Below, piece by piece: positions 46,614 through 57,305 of a stretch of 64,000 bases of DNA; within the stretch, counting starts at the first letter, position 1; each line of letters opens with the position of its first letter. Position numbers and translations under genes: made by a program. Origin of the DNA: Scytonema millei VB511283 (GTDB taxonomy: Bacteria; Cyanobacteriota; Cyanobacteriia; Cyanobacteriales; Chroococcidiopsidaceae). Location of the stretch: the NCBI RefSeq assembly GCF_000817735.3, contig NZ_JTJC03000006.1:11783-75782 (forward strand), read 5' to 3'. Below the pieces are notes generated by a model, which had not been told where the DNA came from, made no database searches, and worked only from the letters and a program-made list of their open reading frames with translations.

Positions 46614-47749
46614 TGTAAATCTCGTTTTAAATCTCGCACGATCGCGCAAATAGTTGACTCTTGAGTTTCAATACTTTGGGTAAGTTGAAATTGCACTAGC
46701 GCTCTAATGAGATTGTGTTCTACATATTTTACCTTAGAAAAATGAACGTTACCTACTAAATAGTCGGTAAAAAAACGCAATCCTAATTCAAAAGCCAAAA
46801 GCCGAATTGAGTCGTATATATATTCGTAATCTTTTTCAGTTAAAAAATCTTTTGCTTGTGAAACATAGCCCTGTAAAATAGCTTGAGCAAATTCCGTTTC
46901 AAAGCGTACTTCTTGCCATTGTTGAGTTTCTTCACCCAAAAAATTACAACTCGATCGCAGGCAATCACCGATATCGTAGTGAATTAAACCAGGCATGAGC
47001 GTATCGAGATCGATAACACTGACGGCTCGCCCGGTATTATTGTCAAATAAGACGTTGTTAATTTTGGGATCGCCGTGCATTAAACGCAAAGGTAATTCTC
47101 CCTTTGCTTTTGCATCTTCTAAAACGCTTACCCAATTTCTCCGAGTCTGAATAAACTGCAAGCAGAAATCTATTTCAGGAGATGTGTTTTTGTCATATTT
47201 TGCCAGCGCTGCATCAAATTGCTGAAGGTAGCGCGGTGTAATGTGAAATCCTTCTAACGTGACGGCTAGCTTTTCAGGGGGTAAATCGTTAATCAGGTTG
47301 TGGAACGCACCAAGGGCGCAACCAGCCTCTCTAGCGCGATCGCTATCTGTAATAATGTCAAAAGATTGTGCGGCTTCGATAAAGCTAATTGCCCGCCAGA
47401 ATGCTCCTTCAGCAGTCACCCAATATTCCCGATGATCCTGCGTTAGAATGACACTCGGTATTTCCCAACGGCGATCGCTATTCCAATCATGCAAGCGCTG
47501 GGTCGCATGGTCGGTAAAGACGCGCATATTCTGCATTACCAGTTCTGGCTGACGAAATACATGCGTGTTAATGCGTTGTAGAATAACGTGTTTTTGAGTT
47601 GAGTTCTTCAGCGTGACGAGAAAAGTATCGTTGATATTGCCGTTACCAAAACCTTGAATATCTGTAATTTGACCTGGTACGTTAAATTGGTTGGCGATCG
47701 CCACCAAGCTATCTATAGTTTTGCTTTTTAGATCGATCTCTTTTATCAT
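46610..47749 (-). CDS. Aminoglycoside-phosphotransferase-fold kinase (NahK-like)
   Basis: About 379 residues from ATG 47749. It has the APH fold: GFGNGNINDTFLVTL (nucleotide loop), HVILQRIN (Lys-equivalent region), RLMHGDPKINNVLFD (catalytic loop) and VIDLDTLMPG with the metal Asp. The INTHVFRQP and YDIGDCLRSSCN patterns are those of N-acetylhexosamine 1-kinase-like enzymes. It probably phosphorylates a sugar or amino sugar at C1. It is translationally coupled to the DOMON-like gene downstream, suggesting a joint carbohydrate function. Confidence 0.87.
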   Translation of the reverse strand: MIKEIDLKSKTIDSLVAIANQFNVPGQITDIQGFGNGNINDTFLVTLKNSTQKHVILQRINTHVFRQPELVMQNMRVFTDHATQRLHDWNSDRRWEIPSVILTQDHREYWVTAEGAFWRAISFIEAAQSFDIITDSDRAREAGCALGAFHNLINDLPPEKLAVTLEGFHITPRYLQQFDAALAKYDKNTSPEIDFCLQFIQTRRNWVSVLEDAKAKGELPLRLMHGDPKINNVLFDNNTGRAVSVIDLDTLMPGLIHYDIGDCLRSSCNFLGEETQQWQEVRFETEFAQAILQGYVSQAKDFLTEKDYEYIYDSIRLLAFELGLRFFTDYLVGNVHFSKVKYVEHNLIRALVQFQLTQSIETQESTICAIVRDLKRDLQ

Positions 47750-47960
47750 ATGTGTTCCGATTGTAGGTGCGTTTCGCCGATCGGTCGAATCACACCATTT
47801 GCCTTGCACTAAGACAAGCTGACAACCGGATATTATGCATCTATCTATAGGCTGAAGCGGGTAGCTTTTACTAAACTTTGCAATGTCAGTTATCAGTGGC
47901 TAGTGGCTGGTGGCTGGTGACTAGTCACTCAAAAACTACTAACCCAATACAGGTAAGATT

Positions 47961-48587
47961 ATGGGTTCCCCTGAATACAAATGGCTGGAATGGGCAAAAA
48001 AGCTAGAGGCGATCGCGCAAACTGGTTTGACTTATACCGAAGGAGTGTTTGACAAAGAACGTTACAAATCCCTCCGGGCGATCGCGGCGGAGATTATGGC
48101 AACCTATAGTCATGTCGAATCTAGCTACGTTCTCGACTTATTTTCTCAAGAGGTTGGTTATGCTACTCCAAAAGTAGACGTGCGGGCAGCGGTTTTTCAG
48201 GAAGATAAATTATTACTGGTAAAGGAAAAAGTAGATGGTTGCTGGTCGCTACCAGGAGGTTATGCTGACATTGGTAACTCTCCAAGTGAAGTCGTGGTGC
48301 GCGAAGTTCAGGAAGAATCGGGATATCTCACCCGCGCCGTCAAATTACTCGCTGTTTACGATCGCGATAAACAGGGACATCCACCTTTCCCTTATGCTGT
48401 TTACAAGTTACATTTCTTGTGCGAACTCATTGGTGGTTCTCCAGCTTCTAGTATTGAAACTGATGAGGTAGCCTTTTTTGGCGAAGATGAAATTCCCCCA
48501 TTGTCTCTGACACGGGTAATGCCTACTCAGATTACTAGAATTTTTCACTACCACCGCCATCCAGATTTACCGACTTATTTTGATTGA
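47961..48587 (+). CDS. Nudix hydrolase with N-terminal Nudix_N domain
   Basis: 208 residues. Residues 1-60 (EYKWLEWAKKLEAIAQTGLT) form the helical NUDIX_N domain seen in ADP-ribose/NADH-type pyrophosphatases. The Nudix box is GGYADIGNSPSEVVVREVQE followed by ESG. The catalytic REVQEE is intact, while the Glu expected at the sixth position after the first Gly is Asn. It hydrolyses a nucleoside diphosphate derivative; the substrate is not predictable. Single gene between repeat-rich spacers. Confidence 0.9.
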   Translation: MGSPEYKWLEWAKKLEAIAQTGLTYTEGVFDKERYKSLRAIAAEIMATYSHVESSYVLDLFSQEVGYATPKVDVRAAVFQEDKLLLVKEKVDGCWSLPGGYADIGNSPSEVVVREVQEESGYLTRAVKLLAVYDRDKQGHPPFPYAVYKLHFLCELIGGSPASSIETDEVAFFGEDEIPPLSLTRVMPTQITRIFHYHRHPDLPTYFD

Positions 48588-48628
48588 AATTGGTTGACGG
48601 TTGACGGTTGACTGTTAACTGTCAACCG

Positions 48629-49543
48629 TCAACTGTTAACTGTTAACTGTTTTTCCATCCACTCAATGCCTTCTTTGAGTTTATGCCGCATTGTTACTAC
48701 ATCTGCATGATAGCGGCGACCGTGACCGGGTAATACCCATTCAAATGAGTAATCTAATAAGCGATAGGTAGACTTAATCAGTTCTGACCATGAATACCAA
48801 CAAACACCTGGAAAACCTGCCAAGATTTGGTCGTCGTCATCCCAAGCAATATGATCGCCTGTAAATAGAAACTTGTCTTTGTAGAGTAAAACTGTGTGAC
48901 CTTTGGTATGACCGGGGACGGGAATAATTAGCAAATCTGGTGCTAATTGATAAGGTTCCGTACCAGTTAGCTTGATTTCTACACTGCGGGTACTGCCAGA
49001 AATTTCGTCAGCATGAAGGATGCGAAGTGCGCCTCCGCGCCCCGCTTCGCTATCGCACTGAAATTTATCGCGATATTTCTGATGATCGGCAATATCATCG
49101 CGGTGGGTGAGATACATATATCGAATTCCCCCCATCTCTTCGATTCGTTTTACCAACGGTGGCGTAAAACGGGGCGAATCTACTAACACGTTGCCCTCTG
49201 GACGCACAATCAAATAACTCGCTGCACCATAGGAATTCTCAGCATGATAGCCGCAGTGATAAACATTTTCGGCGACAAGAATGGGAAAACTTTCCTGTGC
49301 AGATTTGATATCTTTTGGCTTTTCTACCGTACCAATTGAACTGGTAGGACAAGCAAGTAAGGCTTGTAGCGCCCGCAATCTTTCTGTTTCATTTGTGGGT
49401 TGGTGGTAGACTGCCGATTGTTCGCCAGTACGGCTAAATACTTCTGGTGTCATCCAACGACAAGTATCGCAGTCAATACAGGTGGTATCGACATAAAAAT
49501 CTCCATCTGTATTTTGAGGGCGACGCAAGTTTATATGAGCCAT
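48629..49543 (-). CDS. Ferredoxin-domain MBL-fold metallohydrolase
   Basis: 304 residues. The N-terminal part is a 4Fe-4S ferredoxin-like domain (CIDCDTCRW, distal Cys in LLACPTSSIG). From about residue 90 a metallo-beta-lactamase fold follows, with the variant metal motif YLTHRDDIADHQ in place of HxHxDH, then PVPGHTKGHTVLL, FTGDHIAWD and LPGHGRRYHAD. The fusion suggests a redox-linked hydrolase. The last residues (LTVNS) come from an AACTGTT heptamer tract, so repeat DNA supplies the stop codon. Function unknown beyond the fold. Confidence 0.88.
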   Translation of the reverse strand: MAHINLRRPQNTDGDFYVDTTCIDCDTCRWMTPEVFSRTGEQSAVYHQPTNETERLRALQALLACPTSSIGTVEKPKDIKSAQESFPILVAENVYHCGYHAENSYGAASYLIVRPEGNVLVDSPRFTPPLVKRIEEMGGIRYMYLTHRDDIADHQKYRDKFQCDSEAGRGGALRILHADEISGSTRSVEIKLTGTEPYQLAPDLLIIPVPGHTKGHTVLLYKDKFLFTGDHIAWDDDDQILAGFPGVCWYSWSELIKSTYRLLDYSFEWVLPGHGRRYHADVVTMRHKLKEGIEWMEKQLTVNS

Positions 49544-49585
49544 ATCAAACCTCTTTACCTATAGCCCAATTCCTAGCTAGGTCAT

Positions 49586-49692
49586 GGCAGTTAGTTATAT
49601 CATAGTCATTACGAGTATGAATTAACAACGATTTGTAGGGGCGCGCAGCTGCGCGCCCCTACAAATCGATCGCGATCGCAGAGAATTGCTAG
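49586..49692. repeat. MITE-like element with GGGGCGCGC palindrome, copy D
   Basis: A central palindrome TAGGGGCGCGCAGC/GCTGCGCGCCCCTA (about 49637-49664) is flanked by AT-rich arms ending AGAGAATTGCTA. It sits between the MBL gene and alanine dehydrogenase. The arms are more diverged than in copies A and B. Confidence 0.65.
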
Positions 49693-49698
49693 TAACTA

Positions 49699-50790
49699 CT
49701 AACTCACCAAATCAGGAAATACCTGCTGCACGGCGGGATGGACTAGGCGATGATTTTGAACGTTGACACCAGCCGCTAAGAAAGGATTAACTTCTATAGC
49801 CTTCAGAGCTAAATTCGCCAATTGCAACACGTATGGTAGGGTACTGTTATTTAACGCTTGCGTTGCCGTCCAAGGGACAGCCCCAGGCATATTAGGAACG
49901 CCATAATGAACGACTCCCTCTTCTACATAAACTGGATTAGTGTGAGAAGTTGGGCGTAAAGTTTCGATACAGCCACCTTGATCGACAGCAACATCGACAA
50001 TCACCGCACCAGGATGCATCTGTTTGACTAAGTTGCGCGGGACGAGGATCGGTGCTTTGCGTCCAGGGACTAAGACAGCACCGATGAGTAAGTCAGCTTG
50101 AGAAACAACAGCTTCAATGTGAGCGGAGTTACTGTAAAGTAGTTCTACCCTAGAACCAAATATAGTTTCTAGATAGGATAGGCGATCGACGTTGACATCT
50201 AAAATTTGTACGGCTGCACCCATTCCAACGGCAATTCGCGCCGCTTCCGTACCGACAACACCACCACCTAGGATGACAACTTTACCTGGTCTTACGCCTG
50301 GTACGCCACCCAACAGCACACCCCGTCCTCCCTGCTGGCGTTCGAGAAACCGAGCGCCAAACTGTACAGAGAGGCGACCTGCAATAATACTCATGGGAGT
50401 GAGTAAAGGAAGTTTATTATTACCAGGTTGTTCTACAGTTTCATATGCGATCGCCGTTACGCCACAATCAATTAAATGCTCAGTTAAAGCGCGATCGGCT
50501 GCTAAATGCAAGTAGGTAAATAATAACTGCTCTTTTTGCAAAAATTTATATTCCGGCTGGAGTGGTTCTTTCACCTTCACGACTAATTCTCGATTCCACG
50601 CACCCTCTGGAGTAGAAACGATCTGCGCTCCGGCGAGCTTATAGTCTGTATCGGTAAAGCCAGCCCCCGTTCCAGCTTCAGTTTCAACAAAGATAGCGTG
50701 TCCATTTTCGTGCAGTACCCGCACGCTAGAAGGACTTAACCCCACCCGAAATTCTTGGTCTTTTGTTTCCTTAGGAACGCCTATTTCCAT
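49699..50790 (-). CDS. ald: Alanine dehydrogenase
   Basis: A 363-residue NAD-dependent L-alanine dehydrogenase (alanine to pyruvate plus ammonium, reversible). N-terminal MEIGVPKETKDQEFRVGLSP carries the substrate Arg and Lys region. The catalytic His is in FTYLHLAAD, and the NAD-binding Rossmann loop is VVILGGGVVGTEAARIA. VPNMPGAVPWTATQALNN is diagnostic of the family. Full length (about 360-370). It is a monocistronic gene here; no NtcA site was found upstream. Confidence 0.96.
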   Translation of the reverse strand: MEIGVPKETKDQEFRVGLSPSSVRVLHENGHAIFVETEAGTGAGFTDTDYKLAGAQIVSTPEGAWNRELVVKVKEPLQPEYKFLQKEQLLFTYLHLAADRALTEHLIDCGVTAIAYETVEQPGNNKLPLLTPMSIIAGRLSVQFGARFLERQQGGRGVLLGGVPGVRPGKVVILGGGVVGTEAARIAVGMGAAVQILDVNVDRLSYLETIFGSRVELLYSNSAHIEAVVSQADLLIGAVLVPGRKAPILVPRNLVKQMHPGAVIVDVAVDQGGCIETLRPTSHTNPVYVEEGVVHYGVPNMPGAVPWTATQALNNSTLPYVLQLANLALKAIEVNPFLAAGVNVQNHRLVHPAVQQVFPDLVS

Positions 50791-51175
50791 TTGCTTTTCT
50801 TTTTACTTTTCTTTTGGTTGGATACTCCTCTCTCTAGCTTATGCTTGACAACTCTCATCTTGTGTGTAAAACATTGCGATCGGCTTTATCAGTTATCAGT
50901 TATCAGTTATCAGTCAACTGTCAACCGTCTTCACGGAGTGTAGCGAGCGCGTTTACTGTCAACTAAGAACCAACTACCCATTACCAATTTCAAATTCCAA
51001 ACTCTAAGTTACGATTTTCTTAACACTAGCTTGCAGAAAAAAGTGTCAAAATATATGTAATATGGTTAAAAATTGTAAACGAACATCGCGCTAGCTTCTC
51101 CAGAAGTTGTTAGACTTTCGAGGCTATTATCAACAGTAAACTTTAATAAATTCGCGTAATTCAAAGGATAAAAAC
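50791..51175. other. ald-hli spacer
   Basis: Contains TTATCAG heptamers and a CACGGAGTGTAGCGAGCGCG repeat (about 50936-50955; related to 53472-53500), then an AT-rich stretch (51005-51100) that probably carries the promoter of the downstream Hli gene. No other gene is supported. Confidence 0.65.
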
Positions 51176-51349
51176 ATGACTGCCCAACCTCAACCAACAA
51201 CTACACCTAGACTAGAAGAACCGAAGTTTGGCTTCAATGAGTATGCCGAGCGCTTGAACGGACGAGCGGCGATGATCGGTTTTTTATTGATGGTGGCGAT
51301 CGAAGTTGTTACCGGACACGGCGTACTAGCTTGGCTGGGCTTGAAATAA
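51176..51349 (+). CDS. hli: High-light-inducible protein, 57 aa
   Basis: Short gene starting at ATG 51176 after AAAGGAT. It encodes [20 protein letters not shown] followed by [20 protein letters not shown], then [17 protein letters not shown]. The chlorophyll-binding [12 protein letters not shown] helix is complete and the protein has the usual single-helix Hli length. It should act in thylakoids in photoprotection or chlorophyll-protein assembly. It is the second Hli in the window, more compact than the 39082 copy, and monocistronic. Confidence 0.93.
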   Translation: MTAQPQPTTTPRLEEPKFGFNEYAERLNGRAAMIGFLLMVAIEVVTGHGVLAWLGLK

Positions 51350-51536
51350 CGATTTAGCAGAAGTGCCGCTTGTATTGCTAGATATACCGTTGACAGCAAT
51401 AAGTTATGTGGGTGAGGTATATTGGTAGTACCTACAGAGCAAGACAGTACCTTACAATACAAGCGGCTTTGAGCAGTAGGTCTTAGAATTGTATCCAATC
51501 TGAGATAATAGCTGAAATAAAAGTAACCATATTGAA

Positions 51537-51836
51537 ATGAACGCCGCACTACCTAGATTTTTGAAGTCAGCATATAGGAAAGAGCCGCTACCTGCCTTTT
51601 TGATCACAATTGGGGTAGTTGATGCAGTTATCGGCGGGTTTGGCGATCGCTGGTCGCTATTCACGATCGGATTGGGAACTGTAGGAGTTGCGATCGCCCT
51701 CCGATGGTGGATAATTTCGCAGAAGCGGCAGCCAGAAGCACCCCAAGCCGTGCCTCAGCATTACTTACCCTACCACTCTTCTAATTCAGAACTACCACCA
51801 TTAACTGTTTCTAAGCAGAGAAGACGGAGAGAATAA
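51537..51836 (+). CDS. Conserved-looking small membrane protein, 99 aa
   Basis: Two hydrophobic segments (AFLITIGVVDAVIGGF and LFTIGLGTVGVAIALRWWII) precede a polar, Pro/Gln-rich tail ending KQRRRRE. The layout matches small cyanobacterial proteins of unknown function with a cytoplasmic basic tail. It starts at ATG 51537 and lies downstream of the Hli gene by 187 bp. No functional motif is visible. Confidence 0.7.
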   Translation: MNAALPRFLKSAYRKEPLPAFLITIGVVDAVIGGFGDRWSLFTIGLGTVGVAIALRWWIISQKRQPEAPQAVPQHYLPYHSSNSELPPLTVSKQRRRRE

Positions 51837-51879
51837 GTCGTAAGTCGGAATTAACTGATAACTGACAACTGATAACTGG

Positions 51880-52470
51880 TCACTGTCTCAGCGCTGCTTT
51901 CAATATTTGCCGCACGCTGTCAAAACCACGTTGTAAGCGATTGGGATGATTATATAAGCGTCCCAGTAGTAAAGTTCCTTCGATCGCGTTCATCAGTTGT
52001 TCGGCTAAATTATCGGGATCGATATCAGACCGCAACTGAGTTTGTCCTTGACGCAGTAATTGGGCGATCGCGAAATGCCATTGGTCAAACACCTCGATCA
52101 AATGTGTTTGAAATGAGGTATCGTATTTTGCTAAATCGACAATTAAGTTACCTAAGAAACAGCCACCACAATCTGGTTCGGTCAGATGTTTTGCTTCTAG
52201 GCGATCGATTATCCAAATTAGTTGTGCGATCGGATCGGTACTATATTCGGCAGCAGGCTCGATAATATGAGTCTTGATTTGCTGCCATTTATAATCAATC
52301 AGTGCGTGAGCTAATTCATCTTTGGACTGAAAGTAATTGTAGAAACTGCCAGACGAAGTACCGCTGACACTAAATAGTTCTTTGAGTCCCGTAGATTGAA
52401 ACCCTTGATGATGAATCAGAGCTAAAACCGAGGCTAAAATATCCTCGCGAGTACGTTTCAGGTTAACCAT
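51880..52470 (-). CDS. TetR/AcrR-family regulator
   Basis: 196 residues. The N-terminal helix-turn-helix is typical of TetR: REDILASVLALIHHQGF, then LKELFSVSGTSSGSFYNYFQ. The ligand-binding domain has CGGCFLGNL, a motif seen in the subgroup responding to electrophiles or quinone-like compounds. It lies 105 bp downstream of the ABC ATPase gene on the same strand, separated by heptamers, so it may regulate that cluster or act elsewhere. Its own operator is not identified. Confidence 0.88.
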   Translation of the reverse strand: MVNLKRTREDILASVLALIHHQGFQSTGLKELFSVSGTSSGSFYNYFQSKDELAHALIDYKWQQIKTHIIEPAAEYSTDPIAQLIWIIDRLEAKHLTEPDCGGCFLGNLIVDLAKYDTSFQTHLIEVFDQWHFAIAQLLRQGQTQLRSDIDPDNLAEQLMNAIEGTLLLGRLYNHPNRLQRGFDSVRQILKAALRQ

Positions 52471-52575
52471 TGAATCAGTTATCAGTTATCAGTTATCAGT
52501 TATCAGTGACTAGTGGAACCAGTGGAACCAGAATTACTCCCTTGTCTTCCTTGTCCTCCTTGTCTGTTCATAACC

Positions 52576-53445
52576 CTACACCCGCAACTCTTCAACGGCG
52601 CGGGTTTCGCGGGATAGGTGTAACTCTAATTCGGCTTTGAGTTCGTGATAGGCAGGGTGGCGATCGAGACTTTCGCGCTTGCGGGGACGAGGGAAGGGAA
52701 TGTCAAGTACTTCGACAATTTGCGCGGCGGGACCCCGACTCATCATCACAATTTTATCTGATAGTAACAAAGCCTCTTCAATACTGTGGGTGATGAGAAT
52801 TGCAGTTTTGTGTTGTTGCTCCCAAATTCGCGCGATTTCATCTTGCAAAAAACCCCGCGTCAATGCATCTAAAGCACCAAATGGCTCATCCATTAAGAGA
52901 ATTTGCGGATTGATTGCTAAAGCTCTTGCGATACCGACTCTTTGCTTCATTCCTCCCGATAGTTCGTGGGGATGTTTGTGTTCTGCACCCCGTAGTCCGA
53001 CTAAATCGATATATTCGCGCACGATCTGTTTTTGCCGATCGCGAGACAATTTGGGATAAACCGTTTCAATCGCAAAGCGGATATTTTCTGCTACAGTCAT
53101 CCAAGGCATCAGAGAATAATTTTGGAAGACAACACCGCGATCGGGACCTGGATGATGAATTTCTGTCCCATTCAGCATGACTACACCGCTGGTAGGTGGA
53201 GTCAAACCAGCGATGATGTTTAGCAGAGTCGATTTACCGCATCCAGAAGGACCGATAATTGAAACAAAGGTATTAGCCGAAATTTCTAAATTAATCTCAG
53301 CGATCGCAATATAATCCGGCGAAGTACGATGCAATAGCCGATCTACTAAGCTCTGTCTCCCAGGAAAGACCTTAAACACATCCTTCAGCACCAACTGAGT
53401 CGTGTCTTTTTGAATAGAGTCGAGCGTATGTGTATAGGAAATCAT
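52576..53445 (-). CDS. ABC importer ATP-binding protein (nitrate/sulfonate/cyanate type)
   Basis: About 289 residues from ATG 53445 ([14 protein letters not shown]). The frame is open farther upstream, but that part is STRR-derived. Walker A is GPSGCGKST, the signature [15 protein letters not shown], Walker [13 protein letters not shown] and the switch LITHSIEEA. Closest in style to NrtD/SsuB/TauB. It energises uptake through the permease at 53556 with the binding protein at 54401. Third gene of an operon that begins at an NtcA box, so an N-containing substrate is likely. Confidence 0.92.
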   Translation of the reverse strand: MISYTHTLDSIQKDTTQLVLKDVFKVFPGRQSLVDRLLHRTSPDYIAIAEINLEISANTFVSIIGPSGCGKSTLLNIIAGLTPPTSGVVMLNGTEIHHPGPDRGVVFQNYSLMPWMTVAENIRFAIETVYPKLSRDRQKQIVREYIDLVGLRGAEHKHPHELSGGMKQRVGIARALAINPQILLMDEPFGALDALTRGFLQDEIARIWEQQHKTAILITHSIEEALLLSDKIVMMSRGPAAQIVEVLDIPFPRPRKRESLDRHPAYHELKAELELHLSRETRAVEELRV

Positions 53446-53555
53446 ATTGGTAATTGGTAATGGGTGGTTGACGGTAAACGCGCTCGCTACACTCCGTGAA
53501 GATGGTTGACGGTTGACAGTTGACAGTTGACTGATAACTGATAACTGATAACTGT

Positions 53556-54392
53556 TCACTGACCAAAAGACACCCAACTGTGTAGTAGTCCCAAGAGGCG
53601 ATCGAGGAGAATTCCTACGAGTCCGATAACGACGATCGCGGTAATGATGCTGGTGACATTGAGGTTGTTCCACTCGTTCCAAACAAAGCTGCCAATACCC
53701 GTACCACCGACAATCATCTCGGCGGCGACTATCACTAACCAGGAAATACCGATACTAATTCGCAATCCTGCTACGATCTGGGGTGCAGCTGCTGGTAAGA
53801 TGACTTTGGCGATCGTTCGCCAGCGAGATGCTCCCAGAGTTCGCGCTACGTTGAGGTAGTCGCGAGAAACGTGGCTGACACCAAATTTGGTATTAATTAA
53901 TGTAGGCGAAATGCTCGTAATTGCAATTACGAACAAGGCTGTTGCTTCAGAACTTTTGAGTATTGCTAGTCCTAATGGCAACCACGCCAAGGGAGAAACG
54001 GGACGCAGCAGTTGAATAAACGGATCGACGGCTTTGGAAACGACTTCTGATAATCCGATCGCAATACCTAGAGGAATGGCGATCGCCGAGCCGATGAAAA
54101 ACCCGATCGCGACTCGTTGTAAGCTTGCGAGTAGGTGCAGACCAATGCCTTTATCGTTGGGACCATTATCGTAAAACGGATCGACGATCCAACTCCAAAA
54201 GTCGGCGATCGTCCGACTGGCAGCAGGCATCACAGGAGAAAATAGCTTCAATTGCACTCCCAATTCCCATACGAGTAACAGCGCAGCTAGGAGCAAAAAG
54301 AATAAAATTGTGGCTTGTAAATTGGGATTTTGGAGCCAAGGATAAGCTGAGAAATGCGATCGCTGCTTGGATAATCGTCGGGAGTTGTCCAC
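53556..54392 (-). CDS. ABC importer permease (nitrate/sulfonate/cyanate type)
   Basis: 278 residues from GTG 54392, with about six hydrophobic segments ([20 protein letters not shown] first). The coupling loop is [20 protein letters not shown], and [20 protein letters not shown] matches NrtB/SsuC/CynB permeases. It follows the binding-protein gene by eight bp, so co-transcription is certain enough. A heptamer-filled gap of 110 bp separates it from the ATPase gene. Substrate cannot be told from the permease. Confidence 0.92.
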   Translation of the reverse strand: MDNSRRLSKQRSHFSAYPWLQNPNLQATILFFLLLAALLLVWELGVQLKLFSPVMPAASRTIADFWSWIVDPFYDNGPNDKGIGLHLLASLQRVAIGFFIGSAIAIPLGIAIGLSEVVSKAVDPFIQLLRPVSPLAWLPLGLAILKSSEATALFVIAITSISPTLINTKFGVSHVSRDYLNVARTLGASRWRTIAKVILPAAAPQIVAGLRISIGISWLVIVAAEMIVGGTGIGSFVWNEWNNLNVTSIITAIVVIGLVGILLDRLLGLLHSWVSFGQ

Positions 54393-54400
54393 TATTACCT

Positions 54401-55996
54401 CTAAACCTTGAACTGTTTTTTCTGTTCTTGTAAATAGGCTTCAACTTTACCAGGGTCAAAGTCACCATTTTTCAGTTTTTCGATCCGCGTAGACTCCGCA
54501 GGTGGATTTTGTCCTAATTCTTTTGCTAGTTCCCGTGCTAAGTCTGTCATGTAGACTTGGGTGGCAATTTCTTCATATTTTGCCTTTTCTGTCGGCATTA
54601 AATCCCAGCGTACCATTTGAGAAGAAATCCACTTGGCAAAGCTTTTCCACGGATAAGGATCGAAGCCGATCCGATCTGGTACGTCTAGAGTTTGCCCTAA
54701 ACCATTGTCAAATTTACCTGTCAGCACTGCTGTCAGAACTGGTTCCGGCTGGTTGAGATACTTGCGTTCGGACATTGCCTTGGCGACTTCCTGACGGTTT
54801 TCGGCGGCGTTGGCATGTCCGGCGCTATCAATAATCGCTTTGTTGACAGCACGAAAGGTATTCGGATGGCGATCGATCCAACTTTGGCTAGCGGCGAAAG
54901 CACAACACGGGTGTCCTTGCCAAAGATCTTTGGTGAGTAGGTGAATGAAACCAATTTTCTCAAAGATCGCCCGTTGCCCAAAGTTATCAGGCATGAGGAA
55001 AGCGTCAATTTGTCCTGCTGCCATCTTTGCGACTGAATCCGGCGGGGGAACGATTTCAATTTTTACGTCTTTGTCTGGGTTCAATCCCCCCGATGCGAGG
55101 TAGTAGCGTAGTAATAAATTATGCATCGAGTAGGGAAAAGGCAACCCGATAGTCATGCCTTTAAAATCTGCCGCAGTTTTGACTTTATCTTGATGTTTGC
55201 TGGCAACTGCGATCGATTGTCCGTTAATGTTTTCAATACTGGCAAGTCGAATCGGGAAGGCAGAGGAACCCAAACCCAAAGTCATCGCGATCGGCATCGG
55301 AGACAGCATATGGTAGGCATCGAGTTCGCCGGCGATCGCAGATTCTCTTACTGCTGCCCAGTTTGGCATTTTCTTCAGGGTTACGTTTAACCCATGCTTT
55401 TGAAAAAATCCCAGTGGTTCGGCGGCGACGATGGGAATCGAACAGGCGATGGGAATAAAACCAATTGTTAAATCTGTTTTTTCTAACTTACTCGTATCTG
55501 CGGCATTCGTAGAAGTTGCGGTTGGTGCTTGCGAGTTATTGTTACCGACGCAACTTGCAGCCGTTACGACTGCGGCGGCAGCTGCAACTTTAATTAAAAA
55601 ATCGCGGCGGCGAAACTTGCTGAGACGGAGTGCATCATTAAAAAACTGGGTTGAGCGATCGCCAAAAGCTGCTGCAAAAGCCTCTTCTAATCCTCCGGCA
55701 AGCTGAATCAAATCGTAGCAGATCTGGCGTTGTCCTGGTTCGGCGCGATCGAGCATCTGGAGTACCAGAGTCTTTCTGATTTCGGCTTGAGTTAATGCCC
55801 GGGCAAATTCTAGAGTTTCTCCTGAGTAGTGTCCCATTTTACAGAGGTCGTCCACCAAATCTGCTGGATCTTGGGGCATTCCTTCCAGAAAATTTTGATG
55901 ATCTGCGGCAACGTGCGAACCACCACAGGGACAGTTGGCGATCGCATTTAGTGAATATATAGCATTCTCGCTTGGAGACTCTAGTAGAGCCGTCAT
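54401..55996 (-). CDS. NrtA-like substrate-binding protein with an extra N-terminal domain
   Basis: 531 residues. From about residue 128 it has a Tat/lipoprotein signal (FRRRDFLIKVAAAAAVV, lipobox TAASC), then an NrtA/SsuA-like binding domain ([40 protein letters not shown]). The first roughly 125 residues are a separate helical domain with CPCGGSH (about 22-28) and FARALTQAEIRKTLVLQMLD. No Met lies close before the Tat motif, so the extension is probably translated. It is the first gene of the ABC operon and has an NtcA promoter 60 bp upstream. Substrate unknown; cyanate, nitrate-like or an organic N/S compound are options. Confidence 0.88.
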   Translation of the reverse strand: MTALLESPSENAIYSLNAIANCPCGGSHVAADHQNFLEGMPQDPADLVDDLCKMGHYSGETLEFARALTQAEIRKTLVLQMLDRAEPGQRQICYDLIQLAGGLEEAFAAAFGDRSTQFFNDALRLSKFRRRDFLIKVAAAAAVVTAASCVGNNNSQAPTATSTNAADTSKLEKTDLTIGFIPIACSIPIVAAEPLGFFQKHGLNVTLKKMPNWAAVRESAIAGELDAYHMLSPMPIAMTLGLGSSAFPIRLASIENINGQSIAVASKHQDKVKTAADFKGMTIGLPFPYSMHNLLLRYYLASGGLNPDKDVKIEIVPPPDSVAKMAAGQIDAFLMPDNFGQRAIFEKIGFIHLLTKDLWQGHPCCAFAASQSWIDRHPNTFRAVNKAIIDSAGHANAAENRQEVAKAMSERKYLNQPEPVLTAVLTGKFDNGLGQTLDVPDRIGFDPYPWKSFAKWISSQMVRWDLMPTEKAKYEEIATQVYMTDLARELAKELGQNPPAESTRIEKLKNGDFDPGKVEAYLQEQKKQFKV

Positions 55997-56029
55997 ATTT
56001 GTTTCTACGTTCGGTTAGTTAATGTTATG

Positions 56030-56070
56030 AATCTATCAAGTATTGGCAAACTTTTTGTATGTTTTAATAC
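56030..56070 (-). promoter_or_regulatory. NtcA-activated promoter of the ABC importer operon
   Basis: On the minus strand GTATTAAAACATAC (56070-56057) is a perfect GTA-N8-TAC, followed by 21 bp and TAGATT (56035-56030, TAN3T). Transcription would start about 30 bp before the ATG at 55996. Layout is that of NtcA class II promoters, so the importer is predicted to be induced by nitrogen limitation. Confidence 0.85.
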
Positions 56071-56126
56071 AGCAAAGTTTTTGCATTTTTTGTGTCGCGC
56101 AAAGACGCAAAGAAAAGACGCAAAAG

Positions 56127-57305
<1,179 letters not shown>

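Noticed and set aside
53446-53682. A 79-residue N-terminal extension of the ABC ATPase at 52576.
   Set aside because: It is encoded by the permease 3' end and STRR heptamers ([16 protein letters not shown]), so the ATG at 53445 is preferred.
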